Assembly: GCA_900471925.1 (NCBI GenBank)
Contig: UCGV01000004.1
Span: forward strand, 62,001 to 126,000
Reading direction: 5' to 3'
Source of the DNA: Hyphomicrobiales bacterium
Lineage (GTDB): Bacteria; Pseudomonadota; Alphaproteobacteria; Rhizobiales; Rhizobiaceae
DNA length: 64,000 bases
Shown: positions 16,107-24,899 of the stretch, one piece after another
Layout: each line of letters begins with the position of its first letter
How positions within the stretch are numbered: position 1 is the first letter of the stretch
Program-made: the position numbers and the translations under genes
Notes under the pieces: model-generated
Told to the model about the DNA's origin: nothing
Database searches by the model: none
What the model saw: only the letters and a program-made list of their open reading frames with translations

Positions 16107-16856
16107 TTGTCCGCCGAATACACGTCAGCCGATACGGCCCACGCCACCGGTGATCTGCCGCAGATGGACTCGCGCCAGCGCGCCGAGGCGGTTGCTGCGC
16201 GTCTCGTCACCGAACAGCACGACAGGCCCTCTCTGGTTTCCACCATTGCCCGCGAAGTGGCAGCCGAAATCATCGAAGATATTCGCAAGCCGGGTGATGA
16301 CCTGAACTCCGTCGATCTTGCAAAGCGCTACAAGACCAGCCGTACGCCGATCCGTGAGGCCCTGATGCTTCTGGAGAAGGAAGGGCTGGTCGAAATGCCG
16401 CCGCGCCGCCGCCCGCGCGTGGCGAAGCTCTCGATCAAGGAAATCCGCGATATCTACCGTGTCCGCGCCAACCTGCTGGAACTGATCGCCGGCGACATCG
16501 CCCGCGACGTCTCCCTTGAGGATATCCGAACGCTCGAACCGATCATGCAGATCATGAAAACGGCGAGCAAGGCCGGCGACGTGACCGCCTATTTCTGGGC
16601 AAATGTCGACTTTCACGAGCGCAATACCGAACTTGCCGGCAACCGCACGGTCAAGAAGATCATCGATTCCCTGCTTCTGAGAACGCTGCGTCTGCGCCGT
16701 GTCAGCCTTTCGCAGCCCGGCCGTCTGCAGAAATCCTATGAGGATCACGAGCGCCTGTGCCGCGCCTATGAGGATCGCGACCCCACACTTGCGGCCGCCC
16801 TCATCCGCTCCAACCACATCACCGGTCTTTCAGTGCTGGAGACTATCTACTCCTGA
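16107..16856 (+). CDS. GntR-family transcriptional regulator (FCD/FadR subfamily)
   Basis: 249 aa if started at the TTG at 16107, which has AGGAG five bases upstream; an ATG at 16020 in the same frame would add 29 residues but lacks a ribosome site. The GntR winged helix includes DLAKRYKTSRTPIREALMLL, and the all-helical FCD ligand-binding domain follows (RVRANLLELIAGDIAR, then FHERNTELAGN). It is followed at 17 bp by a small ACT-type protein and probably regulates a local metabolic gene. The effector is likely a small organic acid, as for the subfamily in general. Confidence 0.85.
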   Translation: MSAEYTSADTAHATGDLPQMDSRQRAEAVAARLVTEQHDRPSLVSTIAREVAAEIIEDIRKPGDDLNSVDLAKRYKTSRTPIREALMLLEKEGLVEMPPRRRPRVAKLSIKEIRDIYRVRANLLELIAGDIARDVSLEDIRTLEPIMQIMKTASKAGDVTAYFWANVDFHERNTELAGNRTVKKIIDSLLLRTLRLRRVSLSQPGRLQKSYEDHERLCRAYEDRDPTLAAALIRSNHITGLSVLETIYS

Positions 16857-16873
16857 CATGAAGGGAGAAGCGA

Positions 16874-17287
16874 ATGGCAGGCATCACGGACCTCTCTGTT
16901 CTTCTCGCGACCATGGAGCCTGAACTGGTCGAGGGTGAATTCGTCTATAGCACCGTTCCGGCGTCCGAGCTGGAAAACAGCCTACGCCTGCGCCCCCTCG
17001 GCCTCTTTCACGAGGCCGAGGGACTGACGCTTATTCTTCCGCGTGAGATAGCGCAAAGGGCCGGCCTGCAGACAAGCCCGCCCATGCGGCAGATCACGCT
17101 GAAGATCCATTCCGCGCTTGAGGCGGTAGGCCTCACCGCCGCCTTCTCCCGAGCACTGACGAAAGCCGGCATCAGCGCCAATGTGGTCGCTGGCTATTAC
17201 CACGACCACATTTTCGTGCCCGCAGCCGATGCGGAACGAGCAATCGAGGCACTCCGGCAGCTGTCTGCCGCAAGCCGCGGGAGCTGA
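16874..17287 (+). CDS. ACT-domain-containing protein (DUF2241-like)
   Basis: 137 aa. The pattern is that of the small tandem-ACT proteins: TDLSVLLATMEPELVEGEFV at the start, SELENSLRLRPLGLFHEAEG in the middle, and a second half ending ALTKAGISANVVAGYYHDH then HIFVPAADAERAIEAL. ACT folds bind amino acids or other small effectors and often regulate enzymes. It follows GGGAG and is 17 bp downstream of the GntR gene, so the two probably share a transcript. It ends 2 bp before the convergent mannonate dehydratase stop. Confidence 0.8.
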   Translation: MAGITDLSVLLATMEPELVEGEFVYSTVPASELENSLRLRPLGLFHEAEGLTLILPREIAQRAGLQTSPPMRQITLKIHSALEAVGLTAAFSRALTKAGISANVVAGYYHDHIFVPAADAERAIEALRQLSAASRGS

Positions 17288-17289
17288 GA

Positions 17290-18477
17290 TCAGTTCGGCG
17301 CGGCGTCGAGCGCGTGCAGAATCCCGCGCAGTTCCGCAAGGCCTCGAAGACGGCCGATTGCCGGATAGCCCGGTGTGACGGTCTTCTGCAGATCGTCCAG
17401 CATGCGATGGCCGTGATCCGAGCGGAATACGATCGACTGATCTGCGCCGCGGCGGCGATCCTCGGCAACCAGTTCCTTCAGTACCGCAACCATGTCCACA
17501 TCGCCTTCAAGATGCGCGCTCTCATGGAAGGTGCGGCCATCGCCCTCGCGGGTCGTGGCGCGCAAATGTGCGAAATAGATGCGAGAAGCGAAACGCCGCG
17601 CAATCGCCGGCAGATCGTTACCGGCACGCACGCCGAGACTGCCCGTGCAGTAGCACATGCCGTTGGCCGCAGCCGGCACGGCGTCGAAGAGCGCCGCATA
17701 GTCCTCAGCCGTCGAAGCGATGCGCGGCAGGCCGAAGAGCGAACGCGGCGGATCATCCGGGTGCAGCGTCAGCTTCACGCCGCGCGCTTCCGCGACCGGC
17801 ACGACGGCCTCCAGGAATTCGATGAGGTGCTGACGCAGCTTCTTCGCATCGATGCCTTCATAGGCGATCAGCTTCTCGCGAAAGGCAGGGATGGTCAGCG
17901 GTTCGGTCGTCGAGCCTGGCAGGGCCGAAGTGATGATGCGGGTAATCTCGGCGATTTCCGCTTCTGTCATGCTTTCATAGACCGCCTTGGCCCGCGCCTT
18001 GTCTTCATCCGAATATTCCGCAGCGGCGCTCGGTCGCTGCAGAACGAACAGTTCGAAGGCGGCGAAACGCTCATGGTCGAAGCGCATGGCGGTGGCGCCA
18101 GTCGGCGTCACATAGTCGAGGTCGGTGCGCGTCCAGTCGACGACAGGCATGAAATTGTAGCAGACGATCGGGATGCCGCAGGCTGCAACGGCCTCGAGAC
18201 TGGCGATCCAGGACTCGATCTCGGCTTTCGCCTGCCCGCCTTTGCGCTTGACGGCATCGGGGATCGGAATGCTTTCGACCACGCTCCAGGTCAGTTTCGA
18301 GCGGCCGGCCGGCGTCGTTTCGATCATCGACTGCCGTTCAAGCACCTCCGCCTCCGTCCAGGCGCGGCCGATCGGCACCTGATGCAGAGACGAAACGATA
18401 TTCGTCGCACCCGTCTGGCGCACCTCATCCAACGTGACCGGCGCTTCCGGCCCGAACCATCTCCAACCTTGCCGCAT
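17290..18477 (-). CDS. uxuA: Mannonate dehydratase
   Basis: 395 aa. Converts D-mannonate to 2-keto-3-deoxy-D-gluconate in hexuronate catabolism. Conserved UxuA segments are MRQGWRWFGP at the N-terminus, CGIPIVCYNFMPVVDWTRTD, KLTLHPDDPP (metal-binding His), GMCYCTGSLG and FRSDHGHRML near the C-terminus. Length matches E. coli UxuA. It has a strong GGAGGAG ribosome site and lies 42 bp downstream of a GntR regulator on the same strand, so the two form an operon divergent from the importer that starts at 19480. The importer may therefore bring in a uronate or aldonate. Confidence 0.95.
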   Translation of the reverse strand: MRQGWRWFGPEAPVTLDEVRQTGATNIVSSLHQVPIGRAWTEAEVLERQSMIETTPAGRSKLTWSVVESIPIPDAVKRKGGQAKAEIESWIASLEAVAACGIPIVCYNFMPVVDWTRTDLDYVTPTGATAMRFDHERFAAFELFVLQRPSAAAEYSDEDKARAKAVYESMTEAEIAEITRIITSALPGSTTEPLTIPAFREKLIAYEGIDAKKLRQHLIEFLEAVVPVAEARGVKLTLHPDDPPRSLFGLPRIASTAEDYAALFDAVPAAANGMCYCTGSLGVRAGNDLPAIARRFASRIYFAHLRATTREGDGRTFHESAHLEGDVDMVAVLKELVAEDRRRGADQSIVFRSDHGHRMLDDLQKTVTPGYPAIGRLRGLAELRGILHALDAAPN

Positions 18478-18519
18478 ATCCTCTCCTCCCTTTGTATCCT
18501 CTGTTTTATCGTTCCGCCG

Positions 18520-19242
18520 TCAGCAGAAATAGTCGGGGAACTGCGAGCGCAATTCCGCGACGTCGGGTATAACCGCACTCAGGTGATGAATCATGGCCTC
18601 GCGCGCCGCCGCGACATCATGAGCCGCGATCGCATCGCGAATAACAGTATGTTCGTGCACCACATTATCCATGCGGCCGAGCACCGGCAGCGTCAGGCGT
18701 CGCGCCCGGTCGATTTGCACCTTCACCGTCTTGAGAATGGCCCAGATGCCGGGATAGCCGGCAATCTGCGCGATCGCCTCGTGAAAGGCCTCGTCCTCTT
18801 CGTGAAAGCTTGAGGCATTGCCGAGCGCGGCATGCGTCTTCTGCCGGGCAATGATCATATCGAGCCGCGCAACATCCGCTTCACTCGCAATATTTGCGGC
18901 CGCCTCCACCGTCGTCCCTTCAAGCGCTTTGCGCACGACGACGGCTTCGGGAATGGCGGAGACCGGCACCCGTGACACCACGGTGCCCGACTGCGGATAG
19001 ATATCGACGAGCCCGCCTTCCGAAAGCCTGAGCAGCGCCTCGCGCACCGGCGTACGGCTCACACCGAAATCCTCGGCAATGCGCTTTTCCTGCAGCACCG
19101 TTCCCGGCGAAATCCTCAGCGACACAATGTCGGCATGCAACCGCTCATGGATCGCAGCCGCCGTCGTCACGCGCCGGATCTTTCCTCCGGCATCACGCGG
19201 TGCCGGAAAGGCGAGGATTTCAGGATCGGAAGCCTGCCGCAT
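18520..19242 (-). CDS. GntR-family transcriptional regulator (FCD), probable repressor of the uronate/importer genes
   Basis: 240 aa. The winged helix contains RIAEDFGVSRTPVREALLRL and the wing DIYPQSGTVVSRV. The FCD domain follows (RKALEGTTVEAAAN, then EEDEAFHEAIAQIAGYPGIW), with the metal-binding pattern of that subfamily. It is the first gene of a two-gene operon with uxuA and lies divergent from the importer, the usual position for an autoregulating local repressor. The ATG at 19242 has a poor ribosome site. A palindrome over the importer promoter (19275-19284) is its likely target. Confidence 0.88.
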   Translation of the reverse strand: MRQASDPEILAFPAPRDAGGKIRRVTTAAAIHERLHADIVSLRISPGTVLQEKRIAEDFGVSRTPVREALLRLSEGGLVDIYPQSGTVVSRVPVSAIPEAVVVRKALEGTTVEAAANIASEADVARLDMIIARQKTHAALGNASSFHEEDEAFHEAIAQIAGYPGIWAILKTVKVQIDRARRLTLPVLGRMDNVVHEHTVIRDAIAAHDVAAAREAMIHHLSAVIPDVAELRSQFPDYFC

Positions 19243-19259
19243 TGCATGGTCTCGGGACG

Positions 19260-19287
19260 TTGACACTTTCGTGCATACTAGTATATC
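19260..19287 (+). promoter_or_regulatory. Promoter of the PotABCD-like importer with overlapping palindromic operator
   Basis: A perfect -35 box TTGACA at 19260-19265 is followed after 16 bp by TATATC at 19282-19287. The 10-bp palindrome ATACTAGTAT (19275-19284) overlaps the -10 box, so a protein bound there would block RNA polymerase. It lies 18 bp from the start of the GntR gene, in the divergent intergenic region. GntR-type control is inferred from position. Confidence 0.6.
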
Positions 19288-19479
19288 AATTGAATTCTGT
19301 TGCCAAGACATGCCGCGGAGGAGAACGCTGGCATGGCATTGCATCCGGAGGAAAAGCTTCGAGCTGCGAGCATTTGATGCTGCCGGAAGACCGGCGCATC
19401 AAGGCATGGGACGTGCATTGCGATGCAAACGGGCGGCGCTCGGGGCAAAGGCCGGCACCGCCGCAAAGAGGAGGATAAA

Positions 19480-20655
19480 ATGAAGATTACACGCAGAACA
19501 TTCGTCGGCGGAGCTGCCGGTGTCGCGGCGGCCGGTATGCTGCCGCTTCGCGCATTCGCACAGGCAAAGGCACCATCAAGTCCTGTTACCATTACGATCG
19601 TCGATGTCGCCGGCAACCTGGCGCTGACGCAGGGCATGTTCGAAAACTATGCCAAGGCCAAGCCGGATTTCGTCTCCAGCTTCTCCTTCACCAAGGCACC
19701 TGCCCCGGAACTGCCGGCCAAGATCCAGGCCCAGCAGGCCGCCGGTAAGGTGGATATCGACCTCGTCCTGACCGGCACAGACGCGCTCTCGGCCGGTGTC
19801 GACCAAGGCCTCTGGATCGATATGTCGAGCAAGAAGTCGGCGCTGCCCGATCTTGAAAAGATCCTGCTGCCGCAGGCCTTCAAGATGCAGGCACTCGCCA
19901 AGGATCAGGGCGTCGTCATCACCTATTATCCGTCCGGCCCGCTGATCGAATATATGCCCGATAAGGTGGCGACCCCGCCGAAGACGGCGCAGGAGCTGCT
20001 CGACTGGACGAAGCAGAACAAGAACAAGTTCCTCTATGCCCGCCCTGCAAATTCCGGCCCTGGCCGCACCTTGCTGATGGGCCTGCCTTATCTGCTCGGC
20101 GACAGCAACCCGCGTGACCCGGTCAACGGCTGGGCCAAGACCTGGGAATATCTGGCCGCCCTCGGCGAAAATATCGAATACTACCCGACCGGCACGGCCG
20201 TGGTCTTCAAGGAACTCGGCGAAGGCACGCGCGACATCGTCGCCACCACCACTGGCTGGGATATCAACCCGCGTGCCCTCGGTATCGTTCCTGAAGAGGC
20301 CAAGGTCGGCAAGCTCGAAGGCTTCCACTGGGTCACCGACGCACATTATGCGGCTATCCCGAAGGGCGTTTCCGACGAGAAGGTCGGCGTCCTGCTCGAC
20401 GTACTGAACTTCATCTACCAGCCCCAGCAGCAGGCGATCGCCTATGACGCAGGCTATTTCTACCCGGGTCCGGCAGTGAAGGACGTCACCCTCGATATGG
20501 CCCCGGCGGAAAGCCAGGAAACGATCAAGGAATTCGGCCGCCCGGAATATGCCGACTGGATCGCCGGCAGCCCGCTGGAAGTACCGCTCGAGCCCAAGCA
20601 GCTCGTTCAGGCCTTCCGCATCTGGGACGAAAAGATCGGCGCCAAGAAGGGCTGA
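19480..20655 (+). CDS. Extracellular solute-binding protein, family 1 (PotD/AfuA-like), Tat-exported
   Basis: 391 aa periplasmic protein. The N-terminus MKITRRTFVGGAAGVAAAG has a twin-arginine motif and a hydrophobic core, with likely cleavage after LRAFAQA. The mature protein has the SBP_bac_1/6 pattern of polyamine, iron and uncommon sugar-acid importers. The ATG follows AAGAGGAGG. The ATPase and two permeases follow on the same strand. The context of mannonate dehydratase and a GntR regulator argues for a sugar acid instead of a polyamine, but no binding residue proves this. Confidence 0.88.
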   Translation: MKITRRTFVGGAAGVAAAGMLPLRAFAQAKAPSSPVTITIVDVAGNLALTQGMFENYAKAKPDFVSSFSFTKAPAPELPAKIQAQQAAGKVDIDLVLTGTDALSAGVDQGLWIDMSSKKSALPDLEKILLPQAFKMQALAKDQGVVITYYPSGPLIEYMPDKVATPPKTAQELLDWTKQNKNKFLYARPANSGPGRTLLMGLPYLLGDSNPRDPVNGWAKTWEYLAALGENIEYYPTGTAVVFKELGEGTRDIVATTTGWDINPRALGIVPEEAKVGKLEGFHWVTDAHYAAIPKGVSDEKVGVLLDVLNFIYQPQQQAIAYDAGYFYPGPAVKDVTLDMAPAESQETIKEFGRPEYADWIAGSPLEVPLEPKQLVQAFRIWDEKIGAKKG

Positions 20656-20675
20656 TCCCTGACAATTGAGATATC

Positions 20676-20706
20676 CCGGCGCCGGGTTTTCCGGCGCCGG
20701 TTTTCT
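20676..20706 (+). terminator. Attenuator-like hairpin after the binding-protein gene
   Basis: CCGGCGCCGG at 20676-20685 pairs with an identical self-complementary copy at 20691-20700 around a short GTTTT loop, followed by TTTTCT. It lies 21 bp after the binding-protein stop and before the ATPase gene, and may reduce transcription of the downstream membrane subunits or protect the binding-protein mRNA. Confidence 0.6.
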
Positions 20707-20727
20707 AGCGGCCATGTTTGCCGAAAA

Positions 20728-21837
20728 ATGGAGATTGCATTGACTTTGCCGGTTCAAAACGCAGCAGCAGCGTCATCGCGGAAAAATGCGCGCCTTGAGC
20801 TTGATGGCATCAGGCGATCTTTCGGCGCCTACAACGCCCTTGACGGCATCGATCTCACCATCGAACCCGGTGAATTCATCGCCCTGCTCGGCCCCTCCGG
20901 CTGCGGCAAGTCCACGGCGCTGAACTGCATTGCCGGCCTGCTCGGCCTTTCCGGTGGCGAAATCCGCCTCGGCGGCAACCGTATCGACCAGCTAGAGCCG
21001 GAAAAGCGCGGTTTCGGCATGGTTTTCCAGAGCTACGCGCTCTTCCCGCACATGAGCGTGCGCAAGAATGTCGGTTTCGGTCTTGCCATGCAGGGCATCA
21101 GCGGCGCTGAAGCCGACAAGCGCATCATCGATGCACTCGCCCTCGTGCGCCTCGAAAGCCAGGCAGACAAGCTGCCGGGCCAGCTTTCCGGCGGCCAGCA
21201 GCAGCGCGTTGCCATCGCCCGCGCCATCGTCATCCGCCCGCCGATCGTCCTGATGGACGAACCGCTCTCAAACCTCGACGCCAAACTGCGCCTGGAAATG
21301 CGCGCCGAAATCCGTGGCATCCACGACCAGATCGGCTCGACGACCATCTATGTCACCCACGATCAGGACGAGGCGCTGTCGCTTGCCGACCGCATCGTCG
21401 TCATGAGCCAGGGCCATATCCAGCAGATCGGTACGCCGCAGGATCTCTACCAGCGCCCGATCAATCTCAACGTCGCCGATTTCATGGGCTTCCGCACCCG
21501 CATTCCCGGCCGCGTCGTCTCCGTTTCCGGCACTGAGGCAGAAATCGAGGCCGCTGGCGCGCGGCTGACCGGCACCATGCGCGACACGGTGAAAATCGGC
21601 GATGCCGCCGTGCTCTCCGTGCGCCCGGAAGACCTCGTCGCCACGACCGACGGCACCGGCATCCCGGTCATCGTCGCCAGCACCGAATATCGCGGACGCG
21701 CCTTCTTCGGCATGGCCCGCTCGGCCGACGGATCGGAACTCTATTTCCGCTCCGATGACGCGTTGCCGCGCGGCTCTGCCGCCACGCTGCAGCCTGTCGC
21801 CGGTCGTTCTCTGGTCTTCAAAGGGGCACCTGCATGA
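20728..21837 (+). CDS. ABC transporter ATP-binding protein, PotA/UgpC-like
   Basis: 369 aa if started at ATG 20728; an in-frame TTG at 20740 has GGAG six bases upstream and may be the true start. Walker A is GPSGCGKST (about residues 55-63), the signature is [14 protein letters not shown] and Walker B is [16 protein letters not shown], with the switch His in VTHDQDEAL. The C-terminal 120 residues look like a TOBE domain ([10 protein letters not shown]). It powers the importer whose permeases follow, the first of them overlapping as ATGA. Confidence 0.92.
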   Translation: MEIALTLPVQNAAAASSRKNARLELDGIRRSFGAYNALDGIDLTIEPGEFIALLGPSGCGKSTALNCIAGLLGLSGGEIRLGGNRIDQLEPEKRGFGMVFQSYALFPHMSVRKNVGFGLAMQGISGAEADKRIIDALALVRLESQADKLPGQLSGGQQQRVAIARAIVIRPPIVLMDEPLSNLDAKLRLEMRAEIRGIHDQIGSTTIYVTHDQDEALSLADRIVVMSQGHIQQIGTPQDLYQRPINLNVADFMGFRTRIPGRVVSVSGTEAEIEAAGARLTGTMRDTVKIGDAAVLSVRPEDLVATTDGTGIPVIVASTEYRGRAFFGMARSADGSELYFRSDDALPRGSAATLQPVAGRSLVFKGAPA

Positions 21838-22718
21838 ACGGGGGGCCCTCACTGAAAACCAGGCTTGCCGCTCAGGGCCTTGATGGCACGACGCTGCTCG
21901 TTCTGCCCGGCCTGCTCTTCATGATCGCGCTTTTCATCTACCCCTTCGTCTACGGCGTTGCGGATTCGCTGATGCCGAAGGATGGCGGCGTCTGGTACGA
22001 AAACTATGCGAAATTCTTCTCCGACCAGTTCCAGTACGGCACCATCGCCAATACAATGTGGCTTGCCTTGCCGGTCACCATCGTCAACCTGGCCTTCGCA
22101 GTCCCCGTAGCCTTTCGCGTCCGGTTGATGCGCCGGCAGCGACTGCTGACAACCATTCTCGTGCTGCCGATCACCCTCGGCACCGTCTTCGTCGCCGATG
22201 GGCTGCTGACCTTCCTCGGCCCGCGCGGCTGGTTCAACGAGACGCTTATCCTGTTCGGCATCCTGGATTCGCCGGTCAAGCTCACCAACAATTACTGGGG
22301 CGTCTTCGCCTCGCTGCTGATTACAGGCTTTCCCTTCGCCTTCCTGCTGACCCTCTCCTATATCACCGGCATCGATCCGGCGATCGAGCAGGCAGCCGCA
22401 ACCCTTGGCGCCAATGCCCGGAAACGCTTCACACGCGTTTTCCTGCCGTTGCTGGTACCGGGCCTCGCCGTGACCTTCTGCCTTTCCTTTGTCCAGGCCT
22501 TCGCCGTCTTCCCTTCGGCCGTCCTGCTCGGCGCGCCAGCCGGCCCGACGCGCGTCATCTCGATCGCCGCCTATCAGGCCGCCTTCGAGCAATATGACCA
22601 TTCCTACGGCACGGCGATCGCCCTCATCATGGGTGGTGTCGAACTTATCGTTGTCGTCGCCGTTCTCGGCGCCCGTTCCTTCTTCTACCGCGGCCCCGCC
22701 GGCGGCACGAAAGGCTGA
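21834..22718 (+). CDS. ABC transporter permease, PotB-like
   Basis: 294 aa inner-membrane protein, about six helices, starting with LLVLPGLLFMIALFIYPFVYG, the usual first helix of PotB/AfuB-type permeases. The ATPase-contact loop is visible in EQAAATLGANARKRFTRVFL. Its ATG overlaps the ATPase stop by 4 bp (ATGA). It forms the channel together with the next gene. Confidence 0.9.
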   Translation: MNGGPSLKTRLAAQGLDGTTLLVLPGLLFMIALFIYPFVYGVADSLMPKDGGVWYENYAKFFSDQFQYGTIANTMWLALPVTIVNLAFAVPVAFRVRLMRRQRLLTTILVLPITLGTVFVADGLLTFLGPRGWFNETLILFGILDSPVKLTNNYWGVFASLLITGFPFAFLLTLSYITGIDPAIEQAAATLGANARKRFTRVFLPLLVPGLAVTFCLSFVQAFAVFPSAVLLGAPAGPTRVISIAAYQAAFEQYDHSYGTAIALIMGGVELIVVVAVLGARSFFYRGPAGGTKG

Positions 22719-22721
22719 GCC

Positions 22722-23564
22722 ATGATCCGTGACCAGGGCCTAACCTCGAAGATCTGGCGCATCGCCGTCTGGGCGCTCGCGACCCTCTTTGTCCTCAACC
22801 TGCTTGCTGTCATCGCAGCTGTAATCGTCAACTCCTTCGCCACGCGCTGGCTTGGCACATGGCTGCCGCGCGGCTGGACGGATCGCTGGTATTTCAGTGC
22901 CTGGAGCGAGTTCCAGCTTTCCAACGTCGTCATTGTCACCTTCGAGATGGCCTTCGCGGTCGTCATCATCTCGGGCATTCTCGGCGTGTTGACAGCCTAT
23001 GCGCTGGCACGGCGCGATTTTCCGGGCAAGCGCGCCATCATCCTTCTCTTCCTGCTGCCGCTGCTGATCCCGCCCCTTACCTACGGCATTCCACTGGCAA
23101 CCGTGCTTTACCAGCTCGGCCTCGGCGGCACCTTCTGGGGTGTTGTGCTGATCAACCTCGTCCCGTCCTTCCCCTTCGTCGTGCTCGTCATGATCCCCTT
23201 CATCGAGCAGATCGATCCACGCATCGAGGCAGCCGCCCGCGTCTTCGGCGCCGGTACAACCAGCCTCTTCATCCGCATACTGCTGCCATTGTTGCTGCCC
23301 GGCATGCTGGCGGCACTGCTGCTCGTTCTGGTGCGAACGCTCGCCATGTTCGAGCTGACCTTCCTGATCGCAGGGCCGCAGACACAAACGCTGGTCGTCT
23401 CGCTCTATTACGCGGTGTTCGCATCCGGCGTGCGCGCCGGCCAGTCTATCGATGCGATGGCGGTGATCTATATGGTGACGACGCTCTTCTGGCTCATCAT
23501 CGCGCTGCAATTCGTCAATCCGACACAGATCGTCGCGCGCGCCAAGCAGCAGTCAGCGCATTGA
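22722..23564 (+). CDS. ABC transporter permease, PotC-like
   Basis: 280 aa inner-membrane protein and last gene of the importer operon, 3 bp after the first permease. Helices begin with IAVWALATLFVLNLLAVIAAV; the cytoplasmic contact loop is EAAARVFGAGTTSLFIRILL. It completes a binding protein-ATPase-permease-permease set. It is convergent with ppk2, with a strong bidirectionally placed hairpin between the two stops. Confidence 0.9.
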   Translation: MIRDQGLTSKIWRIAVWALATLFVLNLLAVIAAVIVNSFATRWLGTWLPRGWTDRWYFSAWSEFQLSNVVIVTFEMAFAVVIISGILGVLTAYALARRDFPGKRAIILLFLLPLLIPPLTYGIPLATVLYQLGLGGTFWGVVLINLVPSFPFVVLVMIPFIEQIDPRIEAAARVFGAGTTSLFIRILLPLLLPGMLAALLLVLVRTLAMFELTFLIAGPQTQTLVVSLYYAVFASGVRAGQSIDAMAVIYMVTTLFWLIIALQFVNPTQIVARAKQQSAH

Positions 23565-23610
23565 AACTTGTCGCGCAAAACTGTGAAGCGGTTTTGTGAT
23601 AACGGCATGT

Positions 23611-23648
23611 CAAAAAAGAGCCGCTGCCGGCAGGACCGGCAGCGGCTC
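23611..23648 (-). terminator. Rho-independent terminator of ppk2
   Basis: A perfect 13-bp stem (GAGCCGCTGCCGG at 23618-23630 with 23636-23648, 5-nt loop) is followed on the minus strand by six Ts (the A-run at 23612-23617). It begins 8 bp after the ppk2 stop. On the plus strand it may also help stop the importer transcript, though no T-run follows on that side. Confidence 0.9.
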
Positions 23649-23655
23649 GTTCATA

Positions 23656-24564
23656 TCAGTAGATTTCCGGAACGTAGAGTTCCGGCGGAACCGGGATGCG
23701 CTGATAATCGTCGTGGCGCACGCGCTCGGGAAGTACGATCTCTTCCTTCGGCACATCCTCGTAGGGAATCTGGCTCAGTAGATGCGCGATGCAATTCAGC
23801 CGCGCCCGCTTCTTGTCCACGGCCTGCACAACCCACCAAGGCGCTTCGTCGATATGGGTGCGATCCAGCATCTCTTCCTTGGCCTTGGTGTATTCTTCCC
23901 AATGGACGCGGCTCTGCAGGTCCATCGGTGACAGCTTCCACTGCTTCAGCGGATCGTGAATGCGCATGTTGAAGCGGAATTCCTGCTCCTCGTCGGTGAT
24001 CGAGAACCAGTACTTGATGAGGATGATGCCGGAACGAACCAGCATGCGCTCGAATTCAGGCACGGAGCGGAAGAACTCTTCCAACTCGTCCTTCGTGCAG
24101 AAACCCATGACGCGCTCGACGCCGGCGCGGTTATACCAGCTGCGATCGAAGAGCACCATTTCACCGGCAGACGGCAGATGCGGCGTGTAACGCTGGAAAT
24201 ACCACTGGTTCCGCTCGCGCTCGGTTGGTGCCGGCAGAGCAACCACGCGGCAGACGCGCGGATTGAGCCGCTGGGTCACGCGCTTGATCGCGCCGCCCTT
24301 ACCGGCGGAGTCACGACCTTCGAAGAGCACGACAACCTTGAGCTTCTTGTATTGAACCCAGTCCTGAAGACGGACCAGCTCGTGCTGCAGGCGGAAAAGT
24401 TCGCGGAAATAGAGTTTGCGCTCCAGCGTCTGTTCCGCCGGGCTGGACATGCCCTCAGCAACCAGCTCGTCGAGCCGGTCTTCCTCCATCTGCATTTCCA
24501 GCTCCTCATCGAAGCTGTCGGCAATCTCGTTCTTGATGCGATCAAGCTCGGTGTTTTCGATCAT
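23656..24564 (-). CDS. ppk2: Polyphosphate kinase 2
   Basis: 302 aa cytoplasmic enzyme that moves phosphate between inorganic polyphosphate and nucleoside diphosphates. Walker A is FEGRDSAGKGG (about residues 81-91). The lid and Walker B region is VLFDRSWYNRAGVERVMGF (from residue 137), and the family segments RFNMRIHDPLKQWKLSPMD and APWWVVQAVDKKRARLNCI are present. It has one PPK2 domain (class I length) plus an acidic N-terminal 45 residues. Monocistronic, with its own terminator. Whether it prefers GDP or ADP cannot be told by eye. Confidence 0.95.
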   Translation of the reverse strand: MIENTELDRIKNEIADSFDEELEMQMEEDRLDELVAEGMSSPAEQTLERKLYFRELFRLQHELVRLQDWVQYKKLKVVVLFEGRDSAGKGGAIKRVTQRLNPRVCRVVALPAPTERERNQWYFQRYTPHLPSAGEMVLFDRSWYNRAGVERVMGFCTKDELEEFFRSVPEFERMLVRSGIILIKYWFSITDEEQEFRFNMRIHDPLKQWKLSPMDLQSRVHWEEYTKAKEEMLDRTHIDEAPWWVVQAVDKKRARLNCIAHLLSQIPYEDVPKEEIVLPERVRHDDYQRIPVPPELYVPEIY

Positions 24565-24899
24565 GGCACACTCCCTATTCCATCAGCTCGATAAAGCACG
24601 TTCTCGCCATAGCTATATGACAGAGTTGCGACGATCGAAAATTTGCTTTGGCAAAACACAAAATTACCGGCTCGAAACATCGGCTTACGGCACCATGTTC
24701 CACCGTGTCGAAAGGCACAACCTGCAGGTTCGGCCAATGGGCTGCGGCTTGTGCCATATCAAGTTTTATGTATACATTGATACCGCTGAGCAAATTCCAC
24801 GACAAGCGCGTTTTCCTCTGGAGGAGAGAGGGAAAACGCTCAAGTCGCGGGCGTATCTCCGGGAGAGAGATATCGTGCGCAACAATGGGAGGAGTATAC
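24565..24899. other. Divergent intergenic region between ppk2 and livK
   Basis: 335 bp without a supported gene. It must hold the ppk2 promoter (left, minus strand) and the livK promoter (right). A candidate livK promoter with the ATGTATACAT palindrome lies at 24749-24777. A purine-rich 110-nt leader follows up to the start codon. I saw no riboswitch-like structure. Confidence 0.6.
24749..24777 (+). promoter_or_regulatory. livK promoter with ATGTATACAT operator
   Basis: TTGTGC at 24749-24754 and TATACA at 24771-24776 with 16 bp between them make a plausible promoter. The perfect palindrome ATGTATACAT (24768-24777) covers the -10 box, and the same ten bases recur before ligM, the ligAB operon and metF. 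A partial copy (GAGTATACAT, 8 of 10 matches) straddles the livK start codon at 24892-24901. Control by the GntR protein at 32550-33284 is inferred. Confidence 0.65.

Noticed and set aside
24565..24899. Riboswitch in the long leader of livK
   Set aside because: I looked for known aptamer-like conserved cores and a terminator/anti-terminator pair and saw none; the GntR-type palindrome explains regulation better. The same holds for the region before the metF-like gene.
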